A DNA stretch of 64,000 nt. It comes from Melitaea cinxia. Its lineage: Eukaryota > Arthropoda > Insecta > Lepidoptera > Nymphalidae. Below, in pieces: positions 33,721 to 46,852 of this stretch. Each line of letters starts with the position of its first letter. Position 1 is the stretch's first letter. The notes beneath the pieces are model-generated. The model was not told the origin of the DNA and did no database searches. It was given only the letters and a program-made list of their open reading frames with translations. Both the position numbers and the translations under genes were made by a program. The stretch is taken from assembly GCF_905220565.1 (NCBI RefSeq), contig NC_059400.1, forward strand, positions 8,082,159 through 8,146,158, read 5' to 3'.

Positions 33721-34876
33721 AAAAAAAAAAAGAACTTTGTAAAAATTTATGAGCGCCCTTAGACCTCTTTAATTCAACCCTAGTCGCGAATGACTTCATC
33801 ATTTTATATATAATGTAGGTATATAGACTAGCTGACCCAGCAAACGTTGTTTTGCCATGTTAAATATTTCTAGTAAACGTTTTGGTATTTAATGAAAAAA
33901 CAAGTAACTTTATGTAAGTAGGTATGTCGAGATAAGGTCTATGACTAGAAAGAGAATAGATAGCAGGGCTGGAGAATCTATTTGTAAAGATAGGATTCGG
34001 AAAAATACTCTCTAATCGGCTAGAATGGACTGTATAATAAGAACATATTGCAGAATTTAACTCCGCGCTTTGGTAAAGATGAATCGCACAAAAGGCATTT
34101 TAAAAATGTTTCGTCGATCTAAAAATGAATCCTACTATTCGATTGCACTAGGCTATTATATACGTGTAGTGTTCTCTGAATGTCACTTTATCGTCAAATA
34201 TAAAACACCCAGGTTCCTAGCTGGGAACTTTCTAGGAAGGATCTGGCCGCTCAAAGAATAGTTGAAATCAATATTTTTCTATGAGTACATGTAACAACAT
34301 AGCACTTGCGTATATTGCATATTGCCAAGTTCATATATGATTTGCCCTACACAGTCAACTACAGTGCTGAAATCGTTCTGAAAGCACAAAACATCATTCA
34401 CGCTATCAACAGCTTTGAAAATTTTGAAGTCGTCTGTCTATGCATAACAAACTCTCGTGGTTCAAATTGTCAACAAAATCGTTATTAAACAGTACGAATC
34501 ATCAAAATAATATCGCTATTAAAATAGGGATCGCTAGTAAACTATAATTTGGTTGTAATTTTAGGATTATATCTATTTTTAATGCCAAATCATAAAAACT
34601 TTGTCCATTATTACTTTATGGTCACAATTTTGGAGAAGGCCACTTCTATCAACTAGGGCTATAAAAAATAGTCTACAATCCATTCTCAGACCTACCAAAT
34701 ATACATGAAAAAAAGCATAAAATTGGTTATTGAGTACATGTAATTTCAGGACGTAGTGGCCCCTTAGCTTTCAGTTTGAGGCGTATTTTGAGTTTTTCAC
34801 ACTATTTAATAAAACTGTATTATTTCATTTTTGATTTACTGTATTCTCCACCATTTCGCGCCATTTTTTTTTTGAT

Positions 34877-34943
34877 GCGAACTTGTGGAGGCCTATGTCC
34901 AGCAGGGGAGTGCGATAGGCTAAAGTGATGATGATGATGATGA
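34877..34943 (+). repeat. Family A 3' fragment with (ATG)n tail
   Basis: 'gcgaacttgtggaggccta' and 'tgtccagcag' run into (atg)n. The reverse-strand frame with a His run across this site comes from the trinucleotide repeat. Confidence 0.85.
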
Positions 34944-35144
34944 CACTGTATTGTTTCATTTTTATCACAATATGTGGCGCACAACAATTTTTTTTTTAAC
35001 TTATTTAACAGAAAATCTGCAAAATAACTGGCAAAGCCGACACGTTTGTTTATATGCATAAGAACGGCAACACCGCATAAGCAGGCTATCCCGCGGCGCC
35101 TGGCTCTCCACTAGTTACAACTAAAAATAAAAGCTCCTGGGGAA

Positions 35145-35447
35145 ATTAGGTATAGGGTCGGCAACGCGTTTGCGATTCTTCTGGTGTTTCAGGCTAGGGC
35201 TAGGGCAGGTTCTATAAGCTAAGGTGGCGAATGCTAGCGCGACCCCATCTCGCCCCACCCAGGTGGATGACTGCTCACACGTGGTGGTTTATAGTAAGTA
35301 GGAGTCTGACATAACCCTCTGGCGCCTTCGCACTGGAGGGTATCCATGATGGATTTTCCCCACGTGAAAAAAAAAGGTTCTATAAGCTACGGTAATCGCT
35401 TACCATCAGGTGAGCCGTACGCTTGTTTGCCGACCTAGTTACATAAA
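35145..35447 (+). repeat. Two family B fragments
   Basis: 'gtcggcaacgcgtttgcga' at about 35155-35190 and 'ctacggtaatcgcttacc' to 'tttgccgacctagtta' at 35373-35440 are family B blocks, separated by unrelated sequence. Confidence 0.75.
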
Positions 35448-35566
35448 AAAAAAACTTGACGTCAAATGTACGCGTAGGTAGAAGTTATATAATAATAGAC
35501 TATCGCATAGGCATAGCAGACTAGAAACAATGTAATGTAAGGATAGTATGAATTATAAAGAAACTA

Positions 35567-35935
35567 GCTGACCCGGCCACGCGTTGCTGTGGCTAAAGTT
35601 TTTGTTATATTACATTATGTAGCTTATATGACACGTTCGTAGATTTACCATAGCAGCGCCATCTATTGATTACTTACTCAACCCAGTCGAAAGGTATCGA
35701 CATCTGTTAGAATCATTTGGAGTTAACAGATAATTGTGACTGTCAAATAATAACAGACAAATAATTAGCAATAAATTAAAATTGCGACTATAATTTGAGA
35801 TTTAAACTATCCTACTCGTATCTCTCAAGTTGGATCGAACTTGCACATGGTGTGCGAATTTTATTATAATCGGTTAAGTTGTTTAGGAGTCCATTGAGGA
35901 CAAACATTGTGACACGAGATTTATATATATTAAGA
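35567..35935 (+). repeat. 'actagctgacccggcc' lepidopteran repeat
   Basis: The copy begins 'actagctgacccggccacgc' and ends near 'acgagatttatatatatta'. It holds 'atttaccatagcagcgcc' and 'gtgtgcgaattttattata'. It is non-coding and of the common 'actagct' opening class. Confidence 0.75.
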
Positions 35936-36872
35936 TATAGTTATAACCTATGTAGCTTTCGTGGGAGTGCATTGCTCCAGCGTTTTTTTACGATGAGTCG
36001 CCTCTGCTTTTATATATAAGATTATGTTATAATTACCTTATTTAGATAGATTTCGTGTTTTTTTATATTGAATATATCAATATTTTGTTGGAGAAATTAA
36101 CTTCTTCTAATAAATACTCTTATATTTTTAAATAAGTTTTAAAAAAATATTCACTAATACAAAAACTTAACTAAAACATAAAATTTTTGACACAAAATAT
36201 AGAAGTTTGGAGGATTAAGTAATTGTAAATGTTTGCTACAAAACAAAGTTTTTTTTTTATTTATTTATTTAGTTATAGCAAAAAAAAAACAATGAAAATA
36301 GTAAAAAATCATAAATTTGAGATAGAACTATTTATATGGAGACATAAATATTATGGGTTGATTGGAAGAGATCTCTTTTAGAGATAAGTTCGCCCTTGGC
36401 ACTTCCTATATTATAATGACTATTGTAAAATTACTTAACAAAGAATATAATATAAATAAATATTAAAATTGCATTTTTATCTTTTAATTTTATTATGTAC
36501 ATTTTGATTTTAAAGCTTTTAGTTAATGGAACTAATAATACATATATATCAGTATAAATATATAAAAGAAATACATTTTGCACTCTCCTGAACTCTGTGC
36601 ATTGCGGTGTGTCATAATTTCCAACTTGCATGGAAATATTTCAGCGTATCTTTAATTAAAACAGGCACCCAACACATAGTTAGTACGTGGTTAAATTAAT
36701 TATGTAACTTTATATTTTATGATTTCAGTCCCATTAATTCCTCTTTTTAGATTTATCTTCATAACACATACAACTGTTCGCATAGACCTTGTTTTGTTTG
36801 GACTCTGACGATGTCTTTGTAATCAAAATTATCCTAAAGAACATTTGAACGGTCATTTAAAAAATTATTATC

Positions 36873-37048
36873 GAAGTAAAACTTCTTTACAAACGCTTGT
36901 CTTGGGCAGTAAGCTGGTGAATAATGAATGCGTGACGAGAACGTTACAAAAAGTGTGATCGGGCGAAACAATTGGAAGTTGAGAGGAAAATATAAGTTAG
37001 ATAGAGCTAAAGAAATTTTACTTCAGTTGTGTGGTCTAATGCACACTC
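36873..37048 (+). mobile_element. Small MITE-like element (family G)
   Basis: It starts 'gaagtaaaacttctttac' and ends 'attttacttc' followed by 'gtgtggtctaatgcacac'. It shares 'gttacaaaaagtgtgatcgg' and the end block with 58387-58625, where the second end 'gaagttttacttc' is an intact inverted match to the start. Confidence 0.65.
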
Positions 37049-37319
37049 CTTTTTTTCTAATTAGTCTTTACAAAATAAATTATAATTAATATGTATCTAC
37101 CGCCGATTTAAAATTTAGAACACCGATTAAATACAGTAAAGAATATGGAAAAAATACAATAAATATATTAAAAAAAATATTCTTATAAGTTTAGAAATGG
37201 AATACAGCTCCACTAACCCAACACATTTTTATTATTAATACTCAACTAAAAAGTATCAGAAATAAACCAAACATCTTATAAATAAAATACTAGCTTATTA
37301 AAAATATAACTTAACGAAA

Positions 37320-37600
37320 AAGTTATTTTTCAATCCGCAGTTATAGAAAAAATACATTTCTAAAATAAAAGTAGCCCAAGTTACTCCTTATTACACCAGC
37401 TATCTGCCAGTGAGTCCCGTTAAAATCGGTCCAGTCGTTTTAGAGATTAGCCGGAACAAACAGATAGACAAACAGACAAAAATTGTAAAAAATGTTATTT
37501 TGGTATATTTACCGTGTATACATCCATAATCATTTAGTAAAAAGCGGTTATTTTAATATTACAAACAGACACAAATTTTATTTATTTATATAGATTACAA
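37320..37600 (+). repeat. Family E repeat fragment
   Basis: 'gtagcccaagttactcc', 'gttaaaatcggtcca', 'gattagccggaacaaac' and 'accgtgtatacatcc' also occur at 38528-38855 (+) and 62812-63112 (-). Confidence 0.8.
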
Positions 37601-38007
37601 TTTAAAATTATATGTTAAAATTCTCGTGTTACTAATATAACATTACCGTTTCTCAAATATGCAAATATAACTCTAAGTCATTCGACAAGTTAATACAAAA
37701 TAATGTATTCATTGTATTTTCTGAAACAATAATACGTTATTAATATTAATACCGTATATTGTTAAAAATAAAATATTTTTGGAAAACAAAACATACAACA
37801 ACTTGCTTGAAGAACATATTGTGGGGATATTTTGTACAAATATTATGGTGAAAATATGGTTACTATTGCTACGCAGCTTATGTTTTTGACCACTTAGAGC
37901 TATTTATTGTATAAAACTACGTTTATATAAATAACTTATGTAAAAATCATAAACTCGCGACTTATCAAGCATTTCTATTTTATTTGATACATATTTAAAT
38001 ATTTCAG

Positions 38008-38206
38008 GATGTTATCCGCCTCGAGACTCAATACTGGTCCCTCGTCGAAATTCCGAAGCAGGAGAAGGCAGAAACGGTACCAGCATTCGTACTACGCGCG
38101 TGCGCAATCATGGAAAAGACACAGAAATCTGGAGAGGGTGTCAAAACATCTTCAAAACTCGCTGAAGAAGCAGCCGATAGACGAGAGCGGATAGAACGAC
38201 TCAACG
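38008..38206 (+). CDS. Coiled-coil gene, exon 4
   Basis: The acceptor is 'aatatttcag' (37998-38007) and the donor is GTAAAAT at 38207. The exon reads 'DVIRLETQYWSLVEIPKQEK' ... 'EEAADRRERIERLN' plus one base, i.e. phase 0 in and phase 1 out. It is highly charged and probably helical. It connects in phase to exon 3 across the 21.9-kb intron and to exon 5 through a split Asp codon. Confidence 0.85.
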
Positions 38207-38527
38207 GTAAAATACATTAACCAATCATTACTATAACACACTTTTATCATTTATTATTCTTTTAACATTACCCACAAATACCAATTACAAAAACCGTCCT
38301 TTGCCAGAACTTGGCTTCGAGCGTCCATGCAATTTTGGCCCTTTAAAGACACAGATACCGGGGTGAAGTGGCGTGATAACAATCAATTGATAGTGTTATA
38401 TAATGACAAAATATTTTAAGACAACCTAGATCACTTTAACATTTATAATATAAATATGTATTTATACAAGGCAAAAAAAAGCATATCAATAATAGAATTA
38501 AGCTAGTAAGGCTATCGAATTATACAA

Positions 38528-38855
38528 ATAGTAACTGTGCCCGCGACTTCGTTTACGTAGAATTTAACAAAAAAGTTGTTTTTCAGTTTGTAGAGTTGTA
38601 AAATAAATAAATTTCCAAAATAAAAGTAGCCTAAGTTACTCCTTATTACATCAGCTATTTTCTAGTGATAGTCTCGTTAAAATCGGCCCAGCCACTTCAG
38701 AGATTAGCCGGAACAAACAGACAGACAGATAGACAGACAGACACAAAAATTTAAAAAAAAATTTTTGGTATATGTACCGTGTATACATCATTTAGTAAAA
38801 AGCGGTTATTTTAATTTTTATTATATTACAAACAGACACTCCAATTTCATTTATT
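38528..38855 (+). repeat. Family E repeat
   Basis: The copy opens 'aactgtgcccgcgacttcg' and continues to the 'gtaaaaagcggttatttta' end block. Imperfect 'acagacagatag' repeats are inside. Confidence 0.8.
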
Positions 38856-38982
38856 TGTATCTGAAAATATTAAAAAGCTTGTGGAATTTTGAGGGACGTC
38901 TAGTTTTCCATAATTTAATATCAAACTCGTAATAAATGGTTATAACTAGCAATACCCTGGTAATTTATAATCTATAATCTAT

Positions 38983-40682
38983 AATATATATAAAAGCGAA
39001 AGGTCACTCACTCATCACGAAATCTCCGAAACTATAACACCTACAAACTTGAAATTTGGCAGGTAGGCTCCTTATAAGACGTAGGCATCCGCTAAGAACG
39101 GATTTTACGAAACTCGACCCCTAAGGGGGTAAAACGGGGGTTGGAAGTTTGTATGAAAGTTCTATGTTTTTGAAGTAAGAGGCTTGAAATTTAAAATGTA
39201 AGCTCTATAGATGGTAAAAAGGCGTCCAAATAATGTATCTTTAGAAATCAACTCCTTTTTGGGGTTAAAACGGGGGATCGTAGGTTGACTCACTGATCAC
39301 GAAATCTCCGAAACTATAACACCTGCAAACTTGAAATTTAGCAGGTAGACTCCTTATAGGGCGTAAACTACTGTTAAGAATGGATTTTACGAAAATCGAC
39401 CCCTAAAGGGGTAAAACGGTGGTTGAAAGTTTGTATGAAAGTCCTATGTTTTAGAAGTAAGAGACTTGAAATTTAAAATGTATGCTTTATAGATGGTGCA
39501 AAGGTGTCCCAAATAATTTATCTTTAGAAATCAACTCCCTTTTGGGGTTAAAACGGGGGGTGGTAGGTTGACTCACGCATCACGAAATCTCTGAAACTAT
39601 AATAGCTAAAAACTTGAAATTTGGCAAATAGATTCTTTATAGGGCTTAAACATCCGCCGAGAACGGATTTTACGAAACTTGCCCCTTAATGGGATAAAAC
39701 GGGGGTTGGAAATTTGTATGAAAGTCCTATGTTTTTGAATTAAGAGACTTGAAATTTAAAATGTATGGTTTTTAGATGGTGCGAAGGTGTTCAAATAATA
39801 TATCTTTAGAAATCAACTCCCTTTTGGGGTTAAAACGGGGTATGGTAGGTTGACTCACTCATCACGAAATCTCCGAAACTATAACAGCTACAAACTTAAA
39901 ATTTTGCAGATAGGTTCCTTATAGGGCGTAAACATCCGCCGAGAACGGATTTTACGAAACTTGCCCCTTAATGGGACAAAACGGGGGTTGGAAATTTGTA
40001 TGAAAGGCCTATGTTATTAAGGTAAGAGACTTGAAATTTAATATGTATGCTCTGTGAATGTGAGAAAGTGTCCAAATAATACATCGCAATCTATATATAT
40101 AAAAGAGAAAGATCATTGACCGGATGGACAAAGGTGAAATATGGCAGAGAGGTAGATTATAGTTAGTAGACGTACGCTAAGAATGGATTTTGCGATATTC
40201 CACCGCTAAGGGGGTTTAATTGGGGTTGATAGTTTGTATGAAACATATACAGCAGCTATAAGTTCGCCTGATAGGTTATTTATACTGCAGCCTGAAAATA
40301 AAACTAAAAATGTGGTGTATAGAGGTTTTATGAAAATAACTATTAAATTATTCTAAATTGTGCCTTTGAAAAAGTTACTCAGAGCGATAAGCATTTCAAG
40401 TGACTGAAATAAAAAAATAATTTGCGTTAAGCATCTTAATAGTCGCGGGCAACAGTTAGTGTATTATAAAACAAAGTCCCCAAAAGCGTATGTGATCGAT
40501 TCCCTCAAAATCTACTGAACAGATTTTCATGCGGTTTCACCAATGGAGAGAGGGCTGTAAGAGGAAGGTTTACGGAACGGCTAAGCCGCTTTTGATGAGA
40601 TGAGAGTTTCACTGGAAGTTTGCCGGAAAAACTTTGTGACAAACTGATTTCAACGCGGGCGAAGCCGCGGGCACAGCTAGTA
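38983..40682 (-). repeat. Family C repeat with four internal tandem units
   Basis: On the minus strand it runs from 'actagctgtgcccgcggc' (40682) to 'ctttcgcttttatatat' (38983). Unit boundaries 'atctttagaaatcaactcc' recur at about 39235, 39518 and 39800, so the unit length is ~282 bp as in the 1611 copy. Confidence 0.85.
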
Positions 40683-40892
40683 CTTTAATAATTTTGTCGT
40701 TTTTTAAAATAATACTGTTCTTTAAAATACTACAAAATTTATACTGCAATAATAATAAGACTTTTTGTAATGACAACAATAAGTAACCTGTATATACGTT
40801 ACTACGTTCGTACTATGTAAATTATATGGTGTACCTGTAAGAAAAGGGTATTATCAAACAGTTTACACTCGTGTACCGAAAACAAATCCCTC

Positions 40893-41188
40893 ATCATCAT
40901 CATCATCATCATTACAGCCTATACAATCCACTGCTGGACATAGGCCTCCACAAGTTCACGCCAAAAATAAAGTGAACTCGTGTGTTTTGCCCATAGTCAC
41001 CACGCTGGGCAGGCGGGTTGGTGACCGCAGTACTGGCTTTGTCGCACCGAAGACGCTGCTGCCCGTCTTCGGCCTGTGTATTTCAAAGCCAGCAGTTGGA
41101 TGGTTATCCCGCCATCGGTCGGCTTCTTAAGTTCCAAGATGGTTGTGGAACCTTGTTATCCCTTAGTCGCCTCTTACGACACCCACAA
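40893..41188 (-). repeat. Family A repeat, 5'-truncated, reverse orientation
   Basis: It begins in a (cat)n tract and 'tacagcctatacaatcc', and ends at 'cttacgacaccca', lacking the outer 'ccgtagccacacag'. The + frame at 41018 is repeat-derived. Confidence 0.87.
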
Positions 41189-43589
41189 ACAAAACCCTAT
41201 TGTAATATAATTCGTACCTACTACACTGGACCGCAAACAAAAAGGGTCGGTAGAAAATCTTCAATATCTTCAAAAGTACCAGACCTAGCTTTATGAAATA
41301 AAGACTTCATTAAACAATATTTAATGGCACGCATGCCATTTTTGATAATTGTATAAAAATCTAAAAAATTGAAATACCAAACGTATCTACATATTTATAA
41401 TTAGTGGTGACCATATACCAATAGGTGGATCATCATTGATATATCTTTAATTTTTTTTTTTTTTTTATTATTTGAAAATATAACATAATGAATTTGCTTA
41501 TCTTTTTAAAACATTTCCTAGTATTCACTACGAGTCATTCTTAATTTACGATCATTGGCAATTTAAAAACTAACCTATAAATAATAGTTGGCTGAAATCC
41601 AATTCGTTTAGACGTCTGTTGACATAGGAATTCCCCAAGCGCGTCATGAACAAGTTGACAGGAGATGTCTTCCTAATTATACTCCAAATCAGCACAATTT
41701 CGAGGATCTTTTGTTTTTGTCCCTCACAATAACTCCCTGTGAAGTCAATATAAGTACAAAATCGAAAGCGTAACTTAATTTAGTTTCAAAAGTTTTAAAC
41801 ATTAGCTAGGTTAACAAATTTAATGCTTATTTTTAATAATTTTTACCAGTCAATTTGAAATTAATTTATATAATACTGTAAGAAAATATCTCTGTTAACA
41901 TATAGGTACGGCCAGTTTTTGAAAGGACGTTTAAACATTCTAATCTAGAACAACGCTTTCAACGAGTATAAACTAGTGATAAAATTTGATTTCATTTGGT
42001 CGTTTCTTATTTAATTACCGATGACACTCTAACACACGATTTCCTCATAAGTTCTCATTATACATACGTCAAACAATCATCTTTACAACATTTTCAGGTT
42101 TTCAGCCTCAGGTCTTTATTAACATTTATGATGATTCGTTGAAACAAAACATCATTAATGTTAATAAAGCAACCAGAAACTGTCAGATGTACATTTGTAT
42201 AATTTTATTTGTTCGAATATAAATTATGAGCAAAAAAACTTCAAAATCAGTGATGCAGATACAAATTTTGGATTAATTTGTGATTAAATCTTCAACTTAT
42301 TAATTTTTACGGCAATCATCCTTTCAAAAATATAAAAAAATAAGAGAATTTCTTCAATAAAAGATACACTATTTTTTGCAAAAAAATGTCTTTGCCTGTT
42401 TCAAATAAAATCAATGTAGATTGTAGTTGAATTGATTAGTAGACTCGTGTACACAATGTAATATAGAAATGATGTCATTCCATACCAGACACAAAGTGTT
42501 TGGATCACTATCGTAAATTACTAAAGTTCTCGTTATATATTTAGATGTTACTAAATGTTTTGCATACAATAAAGTTCAAATTAACCTTTTGATTTTCTTG
42601 CTTTACATTTATTTTTCAAAGTAGCTATGCTTAGCCTTGCACGCTGACCAGAACTCACCACAAGTAATATTCTTCTAACAATTCGTAATTGCTATTTTCG
42701 TCCTACACTATCAGTAAGAGTTCTGTAAAAAGTGTTTTCGTTGTATATATATTATAAAATTCGTCGTAAAAAATCGTATTAACAATAGTTTCATAAATTT
42801 ATGAGCATTAAATTTAGCAGAATGTATCATATTAAATTGGGAGCAAGTGTTTGAAATAGGTTTTGGGATCTACCTAAACATCTGGGGTTTTAGTCGTGAA
42901 ATGCTTATACGCATGCGTCCCGAAAACCCAACTGAGTAAGCGGGACTCGCTGGCACAAAACCGATGTACCAGAATACACATTAAAACCCAGCGTTATCGT
43001 CAATATGTTGGGAACGTCACGGGATCTTTTCGGGACTCATGACGTATTGTGACGTACTCAACAAACTAGACAATAAATTATAATTTTAAAACTTATTTGT
43101 TGTAATATTTAAAAATAAAAGATTTCATTAGGTAACATTAAAATAACGCATTGCAATCATATGTATGACTAGCTGGTACCCGCGACTTCGTCTGCGCAGG
43201 ATTAGTAAGAACTTCGTGTAGCTTATTATTTTCTCAATATCTATCGTTATACCAAAATTCATCAAAATTTATTCTGTGACATAAAAAATATTATAAATTT
43301 TTATTGTATTTATGGTTCACTGTTTTTGCGATAATGGCTTACTTATAAAAGATAGATATATGCTGTCGCACACTTTTTTGTAGGACTAATTAAGATAAAC
43401 ATTTCTCTTATGCATTATATGTATACGTGTAAGCTCTACAGTTTTTGCAGCGTACGCCAGAATAGCTTGCAGATGGCAGATTTTTTTCCGACTTACTTGA
43501 CAATTATCGTTATATTTTGGACAATTCACACACTATCTTTGAAAATTATAGCCTATGTATTATTTAAATGTTGTCCAATGACAGCGCGT

Positions 43590-43628
43590 TGGCGCAACGG
43601 TCACACCGGCAGTTGTGGGTTCGATCCC
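43590..43628 (+). repeat. tRNA-like pol III boxes (SINE head remnant)
   Basis: TGGCGCAACGG (43590-43600) fits the A box and GGTTCGATCCC (43618-43628) the B box, with unusually short spacing. It directly abuts the 3' tail of the antisense LINE. Confidence 0.6.
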
Positions 43629-43947
43629 CGCACATTTTATTTTATTTTATTTTTATTTTATTTTTATTAGGAAGCCATACAGTTTGATATACATTAAAAA
43701 TAAAATTTAAATGACATACATTTTCCAGTTAAGTCTTCACATAATAATAGCACAAATAATAGCAATTAGTACATTAATAAAAAAAGGCATACTAATTTCA
43801 ACTCTAAGGGTCTAAATTTAGATATATATTTTCTTATACCAAATTAAAATGCCAATAAAATATGATTGAAAACAAAAAAAAAATGACAACAAAAAAAAAG
43901 TGACAGAATTCTAACAAAATCAGATATTAAGATTACAATTAAAATTA

Positions 43948-46852
43948 TTAATTAAAATTAAAATATTTTCGAGAAATGACATTCATCGTGATAGATTTAA
44001 ATCTATTTAAGTTAACATTAAACATGTCAATGTCACCAAACACATTGTCATGAGAGTTGCATGCACGATAAAGAAAAATATTCCGAGCATATTTCGTTCT
44101 AATTACAGGTACAAAAATTTGTAATTTTTTACGAGCTTGTAAACGAGGACATCTCAAACTAATATTACTCAAAAGATAAGGGGTATCAACATAACCGGTT
44201 AGTATTTTATAAAGCAAATGCTCGTCCCTAACCATTCGACGGTCCTTTAAAGAGATCAGAGCGGATGGCTTCGCGAACAGGTAGTTAGTTTTAAAACTAA
44301 TATGTTTGCTAAATTTCTTTTGAACATTCTCAATTCTATCAATGTATACATTGTATATTGGGTTCCACACAGTTGAAGCATATTCGAGAACTGAGCGAAC
44401 GTAGGCATTGTACAAAGTAAAGAGTGTGGCACTGTTACGAAAATCTTTTCCAATCCTAAGAATAAACCCCAGCATTCGAAACGCCCTGACAACAATGTAG
44501 TCAATATGACAGTTAAATAAAAGTTTACGGTCAAGGTACACTCCCAGGTCTCTCACCTCAGTAACCCTCTTGATTGGTTCATTGTTAAAACAGTAATTGT
44601 ACTCCACTGTATTACGTTTACGCGAAAAAGTAATGACATTGCATTTTTCGATGTTCAAGATAAGACCATTGCACTGACAGTAATCAAATAAACGGTTCAA
44701 ATCATCCTGCAACAATGCACAATCAGTAGGTGTATTAATTGGCTTAAAAATTTTCATGTCGTCAGCATATAATAATATTTCCGAGTTCTTAAATACCTTA
44801 TTTATGTTATTTATGAATAGATTAAAAAGTAGAGGGCCGAGATGAGAACCCTGAGGCACACCTGAGGTAACGGGTACAAAAGATGAGCAAAAGCCTTTAA
44901 CTGTCACAGCCTGACTCCGCTCCCTAAGATACGAAGTCATCCAACGTAGGAGATCGCCATGTATACCAACTTCTATAAGCCTACGAATGAATAAATAATG
45001 CGAAATTTTATCAAATGCTTTTGAGAAGTCGGTATACACGACGTCAACCTGACAACCACTATCCATATGAGACAATATTCGGTGTAAAAATTCATTCAAA
45101 TTAGACTCTGTAGATTTTTTATTCATAAAACCGTGTTGCTGTTCAATAATTATAGGCCTAAAAATTGGAAAAATGCTGTCATATATAATTTTTTCAAATA
45201 ATTTAGCGATAACACACAATTTAGAAATAGGTCTGTAATTCTGAATATTATGTTTATTACCAGACTTAAAAACGGGCACCACAAATGACTGTTTCCATAA
45301 CAGCGGCATAACTCCGGTTTTCAGGGACTTATCAAAAAGCAGAGATATTGGAAGCGCAAGACTGTCACTACACATTTTTAGAAAATATGGAGGTATAAGG
45401 TCAGGGCCACAACCCTTATTAACGTCAAGTTTCCTTAAATATCTTGATACAATCCCACGCGATATATCGACAGTTCCAATTGAAACACTATCATGACAAT
45501 TTTGAGACGTGTTAAAGTTATTTACATCGTAATCCGTGTTGGGCGTATTAGATCGAAAGACTGATTTAAAATAATTGTTGAAAAGAGAACTAATCTCTAT
45601 ACCATTTGACGCAGACAAATGATCCAAAAACATCGTGCCAGGTAATTCATTACAGCTTTTTTTAGACTTTACGAATGACCAAAAATGTTTACTGTGTCGT
45701 AATATTTTTTCTTCTGAGTTATTTATATAAGTATCATAGCAGTATACTTGTGCCCTTTTTTGTCTATCCCTTAATAATCTGAAAGTATCATAATCACTAA
45801 TCCGTCCGTAGATTTTCCACTTTCTGTGATATTTGAGTTTTTCCCTAACAATTTTAATTAAAGCGCTCGAATACCAACACGGATAATGTCTACCATCTGC
45901 CACGACCCTAACGGGAACCCATTCGGATATGATTTCATTAATGGTTTGATAAAAGACAGTAACAGACGTATCGATATCGAGGCCCGACAGTAACTCATAC
46001 CAATTAATATTATCAATAATCCCGTTGACAATATTGTAATCAACGGCACGATATAGTCGCACAGTCCTTGATTTAGAAGAAAGGGTTTGTTGGTTAAAAG
46101 CATTGAGACATACCTCTATTGCCGGATGATGGCTATCCTCGGGGACAAGCGCACAAATCGATTTAGAAGTTACACAGTGGCAGCTACAAATAATTAAATC
46201 CAGATACCTATGATTTACATTTGGAATACAATTATATTGATTCAGACCTGTAAAACTTAGAAAATTAAATAATGTATGGACGAGATTGTTATCTAAATTA
46301 GAATTATCCAAACACATAACAGAGTCATTAGAATACCATTTAGCAACGGAAATGTTAAAATCACCCGCTATAAAATAATCTTCTTCGGGGCAGTTAATCA
46401 CGTCATTTGAAATAATTTCGAAACACCCGCACAGTGCCTCAAAATGCAACTGACAATGAGGAAAATAACAAGTATAAATGTTTAAAAAAATGCAATCTTC
46501 GTTCACGACTAAGTTTTATTTTCACTTTGATAACCTCAGCGACTGCACCGATAATAGGTATAGCTGTAACAGAATCTACAAAAAAGTCCCGCCTGACGGC
46601 TATTAAAACACCACCACCTAAAGTGTTACCACGTACCTTATAATCCCTATCGCATCTGTAGACACAATATCGAGAGTCAAACAATTCCTCGTTAAAAATG
46701 CCCTCCAGTAGCCATGTTTCTGTCAGACATATAATTCCAAAATCTGTTTTAAGTAGGTTTCGAAAAAATAAATTGGTTTTGGAACGTAAGCCACGAACAT
46801 TCTGATAATAAATAGAGATATTATCATCCATTTCCGTAGAAAACACATTCAC
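43948..46852 (-). pseudogene. LINE ORF2: endonuclease and reverse transcriptase, one frameshift
   Basis: It starts at an ATG at 46852 (MNVFSTEMDD...). The endonuclease N-terminus is present ('YYQNVRGLRSKT', 'ICLTETWL'), then the frame shifts near 46505-46515 and continues as a long frame to the stop at 43948. Later motifs are 'GDFNIS', 'HHPAIEV', 'CGPDLIPP', 'NYRPISK', 'YTDFSKAFDKI' (motif A), 'SGVPQGSHLGPLLFN' (B) and 'YADDMKIF' (C). Apart from the one-base shift the ~970-codon protein looks intact. It confirms what is missing from the 22 kb copy. Confidence 0.9.

Larger units (their letters stand above)
16076..38007 (+). other. Intron 3 of the coiled-coil gene (about 21.9 kb), transposon-filled
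   Basis: The intron is inferred from exon phases (0/0). It contains the hAT-like element with a nested LINE (20834-25505), SINE fragments, MITE-like elements, a family C repeat and others listed separately. The intervals 16076-17670, 18660-20820, 25514-26780, 28621-30590, 32376-33640 and 36000-36870 show nothing beyond AT-rich sequence. A skipped symmetrical exon inside cannot be excluded. Confidence 0.7.

Noticed and set aside
34820..35059. Frame with a histidine run
   Set aside because: It is the translation of the (ATG)n tail of a family A fragment on the opposite strand.
43410..43670. Plus-strand frame ending in Phe/Leu/Tyr run
   Set aside because: Its end is the translated simple-sequence tail of the antisense LINE and the middle covers a tRNA-like remnant.
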